Positions 7,610 through 15,822 of a stretch of DNA of 64,000 nucleotides are shown here, piece by piece (the stretch's first letter is position 1; each line of letters starts with the position of its first letter). The DNA is from Clavibacter sp. A6099 (GTDB lineage Bacteria; Actinomycetota; Actinomycetes; Actinomycetales; Microbacteriaceae): the NCBI RefSeq assembly GCF_021919125.1, contig NZ_CP083439.1, positions 2,666,001 to 2,730,000 of the forward strand. Reading direction: 5' to 3'. The notes under the pieces were generated by a model. The model saw only the letters and a list, made by a program, of their open reading frames with translations, ran no database searches and was not told the DNA's origin. A program made the position numbers and the translations under genes.

Positions 7610-10600
7610 CACTCCGCCCGGTGCGCGCCGGCCTGGACCTGCACCGGAGCGGTCACCGGGTGCGCGTCCGAGATCGCGCCGAGGGCGGTGGCAATGCGGC
7701 GGGCGACGGCGTCCGGATCCGCGAACAGCTCGAAGGAGTGCACGCGCAGGTAGTGCCAGCCGAGGCGCTTGAGCATCTCGGGGCGCAGGCGCAGCGACTC
7801 GCGGAGGCTCGTCTGATTGACGACCGGATCCGTCTCGATCGCGATCGCCCGGCCGCCGTAGGACGCGACGAGCCCGAGCTTGTCGCGGTGCCCGAGGGCC
7901 GGCGCGAGGCCGAGGCCCTCGAGGCGGCGGGCGAGGTCGACGAGCATGGCGTCGCCGTCGTCCGGGATCGGGTCCTCCTTGAAGCGCGCCTCCGCCTCCG
8001 AGAGGATCTGGGCGAGCGCGACGATGCCGTGCTTCATCCGATCCTGGTCGATGTCCGAGGGCTGGAAGCAGGAGACGACCACCATCGAGCGGCGGGCGCG
8101 TGTCATGGCGACGGCGAGCAGGCGCTCCCCGCCGGGCGCCGCGAGGGCGCCGAAGTTCGACAGCACGCGGCCGTGCGGGGTGCGGCCGTAGCCGACCGAG
8201 AAGATCACGCGGTCGCGGCTCTGCGCCACGCACTGCTCGAGCGTCGCCACCATGAACGGCTCGGCGCGGTCGCCGATGAAGAACTCGGTGACGTCGCTGC
8301 GCTTGGCGGCCGCGTGGAGCACGGCCTGCTGCACGCGCACGGCGTGACGGGCGCTCGCGGTGATGACCATGAGGGACTCGCGCGGGCGGTGGCTCGCGTG
8401 GTCGAGCACGAGCTCCACCACGCGGATCACCTCGGCGTCGACGCTCTCGACGGCTCCGGTGTCCTCGTCCGGCATGCCGTGGCCGTCGGCGACGAAGTCG
8501 AGCGACAGGCTGCCGTGGCCGAGGAACGTGCCCGCCCACGGGAGGGACTGGATCCGGCCGCCGTAGAAGCGGCGGTTGACGAGCTCCGCCAGGTCCTCGC
8601 CGCCCGCGCGGTAGCTGCGCGTGAGCGAGAGGGTGGGCAGGAGCTCGCCGAGGCGCGCGAGCGCGGAGTCGGCGTGGCGCTCCTCGAGCGTCGAGTCGTC
8701 GTCCGCGAGCTGCGGCGTGGAGCGTTCCGGCTGCGGGACGACCGCGATGGTGAACGGCGACGGCGTCTGCGTGACGGGATCCCCGAACACCACGGTCTGC
8801 TTGCCGCGCCGGATTCCGCCGAGGGCCTCCGCGAGCGTCATCGCGCCCGCGTCGACGAGGAACACGGCGTCGAACGGCATCTCGTCGGTGATCGCGGGCA
8901 CCTCGTAGGGCGACGCGAGCCAGACCGGCGCGATGGTGCGCGAGAGGTGGGGCGCGGAGTGGTGGAGGGCCGCGGCGTCGACGGGAGCGGATCCGCCGAG
9001 CAGCTGGCGCAGGTGGTGCGCCTCCTCGGGCCAGTCGACCACGCCGATCTTCCACGTCTCCGCGAGCTGCCAGGCGAGCAGGCCCGCGCTGGCGGTGGCA
9101 TGCGCCTCGTCGACGAGGCGGAAGTCGGACTCGAGGCGGTCGAGCACGCTCGTGTTCGCGTTGAGGAGCGCCTTGTCGCCCGCGAGCATCTGCTCGAGCA
9201 CGGACTGCCACCAGGCGAGCTCGAGCTCGGCGGCCACGGCCTCCTGCGGGACGTGCCGGTCGGAGAGGTCGCGGAGCAGCGGATCCAGGTCGAGGCGGCG
9301 GAGCTCCGCCAGCAGGGAGGTGCGCTCCTGCAGGTTCTGGAGCACCTCGCTGTCCTCGGCGAGCTGGGCGACCTTCACGCGCAGCTCGTCGACGGGCAGC
9401 TTGCCGAGCGGGGTGGGGCGGGTGAGCATGCTCAGCGGCTCGTCGAGCACCTTGAGGTCGGCGGCGACCTCCTGGTAGCGCACGTGCACGTCGGAGATGC
9501 CGCGCGGGACCTCGGGGGTGGAGCCGACCGCGACGTAGCGCTGCCACAGGATCCGCTGCTTCTGGATGGCCTTGAGGCTCTCGTGCATGTCGGAGATGTG
9601 GACGCCGGGGCGCACGTACTCGCGCGCGAGCTTGCGGAGTCGACGACGGGTGATGCTCGTCATCTCGGGGGCGTCGCGGCGTGATCCGGTCGCCGCGATG
9701 ATCTCGCTGAGCGACCGGTCGAACACCACGGGCTGGAACTTGTCGAGCGTCTCGCGCACGTCGAGGAGGAGGCGAAGGTACACGCCGAGCTCGTCGATGG
9801 ACGTGTATGCCCGCATGCGCGTCTGGCCGATGAGCTCGTCGGCGCGCTCGAGCAGGCGCGGCAGGCCGTCGGCGGAGAGCGACTTCGCGAGGTCGTGCGC
9901 GTGGGTCGCGGCGGCGCTCGTGGAGAACGTGGCGCCGTACCAGGGCGAGTCGCCCGGGCCGTAGCGGAACTCGCCGAGGCTCGCGGCCTTGACGAGGGAG
10001 GCTGCGGCGCTCGCGCGGTCGTGCGCGATGGCGACGACCGCGTCGCGGGTGAGGCGCGCGGTGGTGGCCGGCGGATCCGGCAGCAGGGCCAGGCGCGACA
10101 GCTCGCCGAGCGCGTCGAGCACGGAGACGCCGAGGTCCCTGTCTGGGCGGCCGAGCGCGAAGCGGTAGTCGAGCAGCACGTGGCGGAGGCGCACGAGCGC
10201 GTCGTCGACCTCGGCGGTCTGGGCCGGCGCGGCCTTCTCGTTGCGGACGATGGACTGGACCACGTCGCGCTTGAGCGACTTCGGCGCGACGGCGAGGCCC
10301 GGCAGGCCGACGTCGGCGAGGCGCTGGCCGATGCCCTTGAGGGAGGAGGCACGCGGGCTGACGACGAGCACGCGCTTGTTCTGCGCGACGAGGCAGCCGA
10401 TCGAGTTGACGATGGTCTGCGTGCCGCCGGTGCCCGGGAGCGTGGTCACCACGAGCGAGTTGCCCGCGTTGATCTGCGCGATGACGTACTCCTGCTCGGG
10501 ATCCGCGTCGAGCAGCAGGGTGTCGGTGACGGGCGGGCGCTGGTCCTGCGGGATCGGGTCGACGGGCGCGTACGCCTCGCCCACGCCCCACTTCGCGGTG

Positions 10601-11415
10601 GGGTTGCCGGCGATGGCGTCGATGACGAGGTGGTCGAGGTGCTCGGCGTCCTCGGCGAGCGCTCGGCCCACCTCGGCGAACGAGGAGACGACGAGGCGCG
10701 GCTGCACGGCGAACGCGGGCAGGTGCGAGGTGAGTCCGCGGAGGCGGTCGATGACGGGCTGCGGCTTGAACGCGCCGTTCTGCACGGCGAGCGCGACGAA
10801 CGAGTCGGCGTCGAGCGTGATCTGGAACTGCTCCTCGAGCGCGCGCGCGAGCGCCGGGTTGAGGAACGGCTGGCCCTTGAGGCGCACCTCGTAGTCGCTG
10901 CCGTGGCGGCGGATCGCGAGCGGGCGCAGCAGCACGGGCGCACGGAACTGCTCGTCGGCGAAGCGCCACTCGGCGAGGCCGATGGCCAGGTGGATCGACT
11001 CGATGCCCCGGGCCGAGACCAGCTCGATGCCCTTCTGGGTGATGCGGTTCGCGGCCTTGCGGGCGCTGCGGAGCGCGAGGTCGTCGCGGATGAGAGAGGA
11101 CAGCAGGGTCGTCTTGCCCGTGATGAACTGCGCGAGGCCACCCGGGTGCGTGGTGCTCAGCTCGATGCGCGAGCCGGGCGCGTCCACGAAGTGGAGGAGA
11201 GGAGAGGGCCCGCCGATGCCGGCGAGCTGCTCGCGCCACTCGCGCCAGCGGGGCTCGGCCACGTTGCCGCTCCCGAGCTGCACGTCGCCGACCCGGAGGT
11301 CGTGGGGGCTGGTGCTGTTGTGGGAAGCATTCACGTGGGGGTCCTCAAGAGGCTCGGCGGCGAACCCGGAGAGCAGGTCGTCGTCGTCGTCGGATCGTTC
11401 ATTGGCACGCCACAC
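7609..11415 (-). CDS. SF1 helicase-like protein with degenerate ATPase motifs and C-terminal REase-like domain
   Basis: A 1268-residue relative of the DUF4011/SF1 helicase family. Residues about 90-170 match the conserved pre-helicase segment. The P-loop position reads TLPGTGGTQTIVN (325-337), so the catalytic lysine is Gly331. The Walker B position reads FLVDAGAM, so the usual DE is Asp855-Ala856. Motif III-like GDPVTQTPSPF and motif VI-like VAMTRARR are kept. The last 90 residues look like a Vsr/MTES_1575 nuclease fold (IAIETDP, LRPEMLKRLGW). ATP hydrolysis therefore seems unlikely although the frame is fully open. The start is GTG at 11415 with TACTGT 6 nt upstream (leaderless); an alternative GTG at 11334 has a GAGGA site. 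Confidence 0.8.
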   Translation of the reverse strand: MWRANERSDDDDDLLSGFAAEPLEDPHVNASHNSTSPHDLRVGDVQLGSGNVAEPRWREWREQLAGIGGPSPLLHFVDAPGSRIELSTTHPGGLAQFITGKTTLLSSLIRDDLALRSARKAANRITQKGIELVSARGIESIHLAIGLAEWRFADEQFRAPVLLRPLAIRRHGSDYEVRLKGQPFLNPALARALEEQFQITLDADSFVALAVQNGAFKPQPVIDRLRGLTSHLPAFAVQPRLVVSSFAEVGRALAEDAEHLDHLVIDAIAGNPTAKWGVGEAYAPVDPIPQDQRPPVTDTLLLDADPEQEYVIAQINAGNSLVVTTLPGTGGTQTIVNSIGCLVAQNKRVLVVSPRASSLKGIGQRLADVGLPGLAVAPKSLKRDVVQSIVRNEKAAPAQTAEVDDALVRLRHVLLDYRFALGRPDRDLGVSVLDALGELSRLALLPDPPATTARLTRDAVVAIAHDRASAAASLVKAASLGEFRYGPGDSPWYGATFSTSAAATHAHDLAKSLSADGLPRLLERADELIGQTRMRAYTSIDELGVYLRLLLDVRETLDKFQPVVFDRSLSEIIAATGSRRDAPEMTSITRRRLRKLAREYVRPGVHISDMHESLKAIQKQRILWQRYVAVGSTPEVPRGISDVHVRYQEVAADLKVLDEPLSMLTRPTPLGKLPVDELRVKVAQLAEDSEVLQNLQERTSLLAELRRLDLDPLLRDLSDRHVPQEAVAAELELAWWQSVLEQMLAGDKALLNANTSVLDRLESDFRLVDEAHATASAGLLAWQLAETWKIGVVDWPEEAHHLRQLLGGSAPVDAAALHHSAPHLSRTIAPVWLASPYEVPAITDEMPFDAVFLVDAGAMTLAEALGGIRRGKQTVVFGDPVTQTPSPFTIAVVPQPERSTPQLADDDSTLEERHADSALARLGELLPTLSLTRSYRAGGEDLAELVNRRFYGGRIQSLPWAGTFLGHGSLSLDFVADGHGMPDEDTGAVESVDAEVIRVVELVLDHASHRPRESLMVITASARHAVRVQQAVLHAAAKRSDVTEFFIGDRAEPFMVATLEQCVAQSRDRVIFSVGYGRTPHGRVLSNFGALAAPGGERLLAVAMTRARRSMVVVSCFQPSDIDQDRMKHGIVALAQILSEAEARFKEDPIPDDGDAMLVDLARRLEGLGLAPALGHRDKLGLVASYGGRAIAIETDPVVNQTSLRESLRLRPEMLKRLGWHYLRVHSFELFADPDAVARRIATALGAISDAHPVTAPVQVQAGAHRAE

Positions 11416-11568
11416 CCGGCAACAGTACGACGCGTCGGGTGGGGAAACCGGCAGGCGGAGCCGGGCGGGGCCGGATCTGCGGGGCGCGGCGGCGGTCGGG
11501 CTCGGGCTCGTCGGTGGAGGGCTCGACCTCGTCGGGAGCGCGCCGCTGCCGCTACCATGGGCCGGTCA

Positions 11569-11640
11569 GCCTCTGTAGCTCAATGGAAGAGCAGTTCCGT
11601 CCTAAGGAAAGGGTTGGGGGTTCGAGTCCCTCCAGGGGCA
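11569..11640 (+). tRNA. tRNA-Arg (anticodon CCT)
   Basis: A 72-nt cloverleaf. The acceptor GCCTCTG pairs with CAGGGGC. The anticodon loop GTCCTAA carries CCT, which reads AGG. The D-arm GTAGCTCAATGG and T-loop TTCGAGT are present; CCA is not encoded. A TACCAT -10 sits at 11553-11558. An HTH-MntA/HepT pair begins 40 nt downstream, a common setting for integrated accessory genes. Confidence 0.93.
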
Positions 11641-11666
11641 CCCTCCGTTTCGCGATATCGACCCGC

Positions 11667-11672
11667 TATCAT
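11667..11672 (+). promoter_or_regulatory. Predicted -10 box of the HTH-MntA gene (leaderless)
   Basis: TATCAT followed by 7 nt and the ATG at 11680. No Shine-Dalgarno is present, so a leaderless transcript is inferred. The HTH domain of the product may autoregulate here. Confidence 0.45.
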
Positions 11673-11679
11673 CACGGCC

Positions 11680-12141
11680 ATGAGCGATCCGTCCGTCGGC
11701 GAGGAGCTGCGTCGGCTGCGCCGGGAGTCCGCGCTCTCGCAGCGCGAGCTCGCCGCGGCGACCGGCGTGCCGCAGCCGAACATCGCGGCGTACGAGAGCG
11801 GTCGCCGGCAGCCGACCCCCGAGACGCTCGAGCGGCTGGGCGCGGTGCTGCGGATCCCGTCGCTCGAGCGGGTGCGGGCGTCGCGAGAGCGGATCCTCGA
11901 GGTCGCGGCCCGCTGCCGGGTGGACGACGTCCGCGTGTTCGGATCCGTCGCACGGGGGGACGCCACAGCGGGGTCCGACGTCGATCTCCTCGTGCACCCG
12001 AAGCCGGACGCGTCCATATTCGACGTGGCGGGGTTCATGGCAGAGGTCACCGAGCTGCTCGGGATCCACGTCGACGTCGTCTCCGATCGAGGCACGGGGC
12101 CGGTCATGGACCGCATCCGCGCCGAGGCCGTCGCCCTCTGA
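11680..12141 (+). CDS. HTH (XRE)-MntA-type nucleotidyltransferase fusion, putative antitoxin
   Basis: A 153-residue protein. Residues 7-60 are an XRE/Cro helix-turn-helix (LSQRELAAATGVPQPNIAAY). Residues 75-153 are a minimal nucleotidyltransferase: GSVARGDATAGSDVDLLV gives the GSx(n)DxD signature (G88, S89, D100, D102), and a third Asp (D132) lies in HVDVVS. In MntA/HepT systems this enzyme silences the HEPN toxin by AMPylating a tyrosine near its active site. The partner gene overlaps by one base (TGATG). The HTH-MntA fusion suggests that antitoxin and autoregulator are combined, which is inference. Confidence 0.87.
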   Translation: MSDPSVGEELRRLRRESALSQRELAAATGVPQPNIAAYESGRRQPTPETLERLGAVLRIPSLERVRASRERILEVAARCRVDDVRVFGSVARGDATAGSDVDLLVHPKPDASIFDVAGFMAEVTELLGIHVDVVSDRGTGPVMDRIRAEAVAL

Positions 12142-12473
12142 TGCTCGACGAGGAACGGGTCCCCGCACTGCTCGCCGACATCGCGCGCTTCGCGGCTTCC
12201 GCACGACGAGTGGCGGAACGCGGACACGCCCGATTCACCGACCCCGACGACGACGAGCAGCGGCGGATCGCGTGCTCGCTGGTGGTGGACCTCTCCACCG
12301 CGGCGGCGCGGTTGCCGCCCTCGTTCCGCGAGGCGCACCCGGAGGTCAATTGGAACGGCATCCGCGCGGTGCGGAACTTCATCGCGCACGACTACGCCGG
12401 GACGGATCAGGAGATCCTCTGGGAGGCGGTGGCGGTGGAGTTCCCACGGGTGGCGCGGGCGCTGCTCGGGTGA
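12141..12473 (+). CDS. HepT-like HEPN ribonuclease toxin (DUF86)
   Basis: A 110-residue all-alpha HEPN protein. The catalytic motif RNFIAHDY (R78, H83, Y85) matches the RX4HXY signature of HepT RNases. In known pairs the motif tyrosine is the residue AMPylated by MntA. The overlap with the antitoxin gene and the total size fit the DUF86 family. The probable role is RNA cleavage (tRNA in studied cases) during stress or phage attack. The catalytic residues are intact, so the toxin should be functional unless neutralised. Confidence 0.87.
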   Translation: MLDEERVPALLADIARFAASARRVAERGHARFTDPDDDEQRRIACSLVVDLSTAAARLPPSFREAHPEVNWNGIRAVRNFIAHDYAGTDQEILWEAVAVEFPRVARALLG

Positions 12474-12483
12474 GCGCTCCGCG

Positions 12484-13596
12484 CTAGGCGCCGACCGGCT
12501 CCCCCGCGTGGATGCGGATGGCCTCGCGGATCGTGTCCGCGTGCGCGTAGATCTCGTCGAGCGATCCGATCGGGTGGCGCGTCTCGACCTTGTGCGCGTC
12601 GAAGAGGCCCAGGTACTTCTGCTTCTTGCCGTTGAAGTGGAGGCGCGCGATGGGCTTGCGGTTGTTGTCGTCGAGCAGGATCGCGAGGTACGACTTCGCG
12701 TCGCGGTGCACCACGCGCTGCGGCTTCACCTCGCTGCAGGCGATGGCCTTGACGATCTGGTAGCCCTCGAGCTCCTCGAGCGTCGTCTCGATCTCGGTGT
12801 CGCGATCGAGGTCCGCCTCCACGACCTCCTCGCTGGTGATCACGTCGGCCGACACCGCGGTCGGCGCGGACGGGAACGCGGGAGCCCCGAGCGCCGTCTT
12901 CAGGCGGTCGTTCACCTGCTCGTTGAGGTACTGCTTGGACGCCTTGCCCACGAGCGTCGTGAACTGGTCGCGCACCTTCTCCGTGAACGAGCCCTCGTAC
13001 ACGCGGCGGGTGAGGAGCTTCACCCATTCCGGGGTCGGCTCACGGAACTCGGCGGCGATCGCCCGCTTCAGAGCACCGACGTACTTGAGCTCGCCCGCGG
13101 CGCTGATGATCGAGTCGAGGTCGAACACGTCCTTCGTGAGCTTCATCAGCTCGGGCAGCAGCGTCTCGTCGATGTCGGCGAGGTCGAGCACGAGGAACGG
13201 CTTCTCGTCCATGCGGTTCGGCGCGTCGAGGTCCGTGTAGAAGTGGTACGTCTCGCCGTTCGTGAGCACGGCGATCCGCGCGTTCGTCACGGCGAAGTAG
13301 CGGAACAGCTGCGAGGCGTGCTCGATCTTGAGCGGCTCCGTCGACTTCTTGCACTCGATGAGGATCTGCACCTCGCCGTCGCGCATGATCGCGTAGTCGA
13401 TCTTCTCGCCCTTCTTGAGGCCGAGGTCCGCCGTGAACTCGGGGACCACCTCGAGCGGGTTGAAGACGTCGTAGCCGAGGATCGTGGAGATGAAGGGCAT
13501 GATGAACGCGTTCTTCGTCGCCTCCTCCGTCTGGATGGCGTCGCGCTGGTTGCGCACATTCAGGGCCAGGGCGGCCAGTCGTTCGGCGAATTCCAT
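12484..13596 (-). CDS. HsdR N-terminal-like PD-(D/E)XK nuclease, stand-alone
   Basis: A 370-residue protein similar to the N-terminal nuclease region of type I restriction R subunits (HsdR_N-like). KIDYAIMRDGEVQILIECKK supplies the PD-(D/E)XK core: Asp67, Glu81 and Lys83. TNARIAVLTNGETYHFYTDL is the typical continuation. No helicase domain, HsdM or HsdS gene accompanies it. The C-terminal 110 residues (RDAKSYLAILLDDNNRKPIA) form a further domain often seen in such orphans. GAGGGAG upstream of the ATG at 13594-13596 is a good ribosome-binding site. It is convergent with the HEPN gene. Host defence is likely but unproven. Confidence 0.82.
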   Translation of the reverse strand: MEFAERLAALALNVRNQRDAIQTEEATKNAFIMPFISTILGYDVFNPLEVVPEFTADLGLKKGEKIDYAIMRDGEVQILIECKKSTEPLKIEHASQLFRYFAVTNARIAVLTNGETYHFYTDLDAPNRMDEKPFLVLDLADIDETLLPELMKLTKDVFDLDSIISAAGELKYVGALKRAIAAEFREPTPEWVKLLTRRVYEGSFTEKVRDQFTTLVGKASKQYLNEQVNDRLKTALGAPAFPSAPTAVSADVITSEEVVEADLDRDTEIETTLEELEGYQIVKAIACSEVKPQRVVHRDAKSYLAILLDDNNRKPIARLHFNGKKQKYLGLFDAHKVETRHPIGSLDEIYAHADTIREAIRIHAGEPVGA

Positions 13597-13879
13597 GGGG
13601 ACTCCCTCGTCTCGGTGATCCCGACGATACGGATGTCGATGCGTGCACATGGAGATGCGGGTGCCCCCATCTCGGGCCGACCGCGTCCGGCTCCGGGCGC
13701 CGACGGACCGCCCGGGCGGTGGAGAACAGGATCGGCGGGAGCGACCGTCCGCCCACACTGGTGCGGTCCCCGAGCATTCGTCGCTCCAGCCTGTCCGGCA
13801 CCGCGGCCGCTCCGGGCAGCAGACATCAGCTCGGCGGGCATCGTCGGGAAGGCCCACGTCCGATCTGAGGAGCACGCAC

Positions 13880-15037
13880 ATGACCGCGACCAGCGACCAG
13901 ACGGATCCCGCGACCCGCGCCCCGCTCTCCGTCCTCGACCTGGTCCCCGTCTCCGCCGGGTCGTCCTCCGCCCGGGCGCTCCGGGACAGCGTGGACCTGT
14001 CCGTCCACGCGGAGGCCGCCGGGTACGCGCGCTACTGGCTCGCCGAGCACCACATGAACCCCGGGCTCGCGGGATCCAGCCCGCACGCGATGCTGGCGGC
14101 CGTCGCCGCGGCGACCCGCTCCATCCGGGTCGGCTCGGCGGCGACCCTCATCGGCAACCACAGCGCGCTGCAGGTGGCCGAGGCGTTCGGCACCGTCACG
14201 GGGCTCTACGGGCCGCGGTTCGACCTCGGGCTCGGCCGCAGCCCGATGCCGCCGAAGCGGCCGGCGGGTGCGGGAGCCGACGCCGGCGCGCCTGCTGACG
14301 CAGAGTCCCGTGTCGTCGACGGCCTCCTCATCCCCGCGCGCGCTGTGATGTTCAAGGACCGGTCCCGCGCCCAGCTGCAGGCCCGGCTGCTCCGTCGCGG
14401 CGACGCCGAGGTCGCGTCCTTCGGCGAGACGGTGGACGACCTGCTCGCCTTCCTCGACGGGACGTACGCGGATCCCGAGATCGGGCCGATCGCGGCCCCG
14501 CCGTCGGACGGGTCGGCCGTCGAGGTGTGGATCCACGGGTCGTCCGCCGGCGAGAGCGCCCGCGTCGCCGGATCCCGCGGCCTCTCCTTCGGCGCCAACT
14601 ACCACTCGACCCCGTGGGGGGTCCTCGATGCGGTCACGGCCTACCGGGAGCACTTCGTGCCGGGCGTCCTCGCTGCCCCGCGGGTGATCGTCTCGGCCGA
14701 CGTCCTCGTGGCCGACACCGACGCGGAGGCCCGGCGCCTCTCCTCGGGGTTCGCGCGCTGGGTGCTCTCGATCCGCTCGGGTCGCGGCGCGATCCCCTAC
14801 CCCGCCCCCGACGACGAGGCCGCCGCGCCGCTCGACGCCGCGGAGCTGGCCCAGGTGCAGGACCGCCTCGACACGCGCATCGTCGGGGATCCCGCGACGG
14901 TCACCCGCAAGCTGGAGACGCTCCAGCGCGTGACGGGCGCCGACGAGCTGCTGATCACGACGACCGCCCACGATCACGCCGCCCGGGTCCGCTCCTACGA
15001 GCTGCTGGCCGAGGCATGGGGGCCGCGCGGCCTCTGA
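13880..15037 (+). CDS. LLM-class flavin-dependent oxidoreductase (luciferase-like)
   Basis: A 385-residue TIM-barrel monooxygenase of the bacterial luciferase-like group. LSVLDLVPVSAG at the N-terminus and YWLAEHHMNPGLAGSSP are family hallmarks, and IRVGSAATLIGNHSALQVAE continues the flavin-binding side. It should use FMNH2 or F420 supplied by a separate reductase; the substrate is unknown. A GAGGAG site lies 8 nt before the ATG. It stands alone, 283 bp from the divergent nuclease gene; I see no strong regulatory motif in that gap. Confidence 0.88.
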   Translation: MTATSDQTDPATRAPLSVLDLVPVSAGSSSARALRDSVDLSVHAEAAGYARYWLAEHHMNPGLAGSSPHAMLAAVAAATRSIRVGSAATLIGNHSALQVAEAFGTVTGLYGPRFDLGLGRSPMPPKRPAGAGADAGAPADAESRVVDGLLIPARAVMFKDRSRAQLQARLLRRGDAEVASFGETVDDLLAFLDGTYADPEIGPIAAPPSDGSAVEVWIHGSSAGESARVAGSRGLSFGANYHSTPWGVLDAVTAYREHFVPGVLAAPRVIVSADVLVADTDAEARRLSSGFARWVLSIRSGRGAIPYPAPDDEAAAPLDAAELAQVQDRLDTRIVGDPATVTRKLETLQRVTGADELLITTTAHDHAARVRSYELLAEAWGPRGL

Positions 15038-15061
15038 GCGGTTCCGCGCCGGTGCACGGCA

Positions 15062-15664
15062 TCAGCGCGGGCCCCCGTCCCCACCCGCCTCCCGCCGCTT
15101 CCGCTCGATCGCGTCGCGGTACTTCTGCATGGTCCGTTCCCCGGCCCGACGGCGGATCTCCTCCACGTCAGGCGCGAAGGTCTCGCGGGTCATGTCCTTC
15201 AGCTCGGCGTACCTCGCGTCGAACTCGTCATGCGTCATGCCGGGCTCCCACGGGCGGCCGATGGCGATCCCGACCGCGGATGCCATCCCCCAGGCGGCTC
15301 CCACCTCCGTGCCCATCACGAACGAGCCGCTCATGAGCCAGCCGAGGGCCACCACCGCGATCAGCGCGACGAGCGGGGGCACGAGCGCGAAGTCCCAGCC
15401 GCCCGGCGACGAGAGCTTCCGCCGCCGGGCGAAGGGATCCTCGACCAGGACCTCGATCAGCGCGCCGATGCCGACGGCCACGGCGACGAGCGCCACCAGG
15501 TCACCCGCTCCCCGCGACGGGACGCCCGGCAGGAGAGTCGCGAGTCACAGGAGCACGAGCACGACCGGCGCCTTGACGGCTCCGAGGACGAGATGCCCGA
15601 GGAGCGCCGGGCCGAAGCCGGGCGGCTCCCACGCCTCGGGGTCGCGTGGTCGATCCGATGTCAT
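15062..15664 (-). pseudogene. Small membrane protein gene interrupted by in-frame TGA
   Basis: Reading from the ATG at 15662-15664 gives 39 residues ending in hydrophobic VVLVLL, then a TGA at 15545-15547. The same frame continues without another stop for about 160 codons to 15062 (LATLLPG, then membrane segments near VALVAVAVGIG and LVPPLVALIAVVALGWL). The TGA falls inside a predicted membrane helix, where TGG (Trp) would fit. The second part could still be translated from a GTG at 15496 (144 residues). The intact protein would have about 200 residues with roughly four membrane segments; its family is not recognised. A sequencing error cannot be excluded. Confidence 0.6.
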
Positions 15665-15822
15665 CAGGTCGTCCACTCTCGTCGAGCCGCCGGGACCTCG
15701 CCGAAACCCTCCCCCAGCACTCCGCCCCGCTTCACGCCCCCGACACGACACTCTGCACATGGTGCCCTCCGGCGGCGGATCCCTACGCTGTGGCAACCCG
15801 TCGTGACACCCGAGGAGCATCC

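Noticed and set aside
7378-9684. 768-codon plus-strand frame over the helicase-like gene
   Set aside because: Low-complexity antisense shadow; the minus-strand frame carries recognisable helicase motifs.
10980-11130. GKTT in TGKTTLLSS as a true P-loop of the helicase-like protein
   Set aside because: It lies about 230 residues before the helicase motifs, in the DUF4011-like segment, and lacks the GxxxxGK[ST] spacing.
11569-13596. Integrated element with att duplication
   Set aside because: No integrase and no second copy of the tRNA 3' end found in the window; kept only as a suggestion.
15545-15547. Selenocysteine read-through at the in-frame TGA
   Set aside because: The codon lies in a membrane helix with no redox context and no visible SECIS-like hairpin; nonsense mutation or error is simpler.
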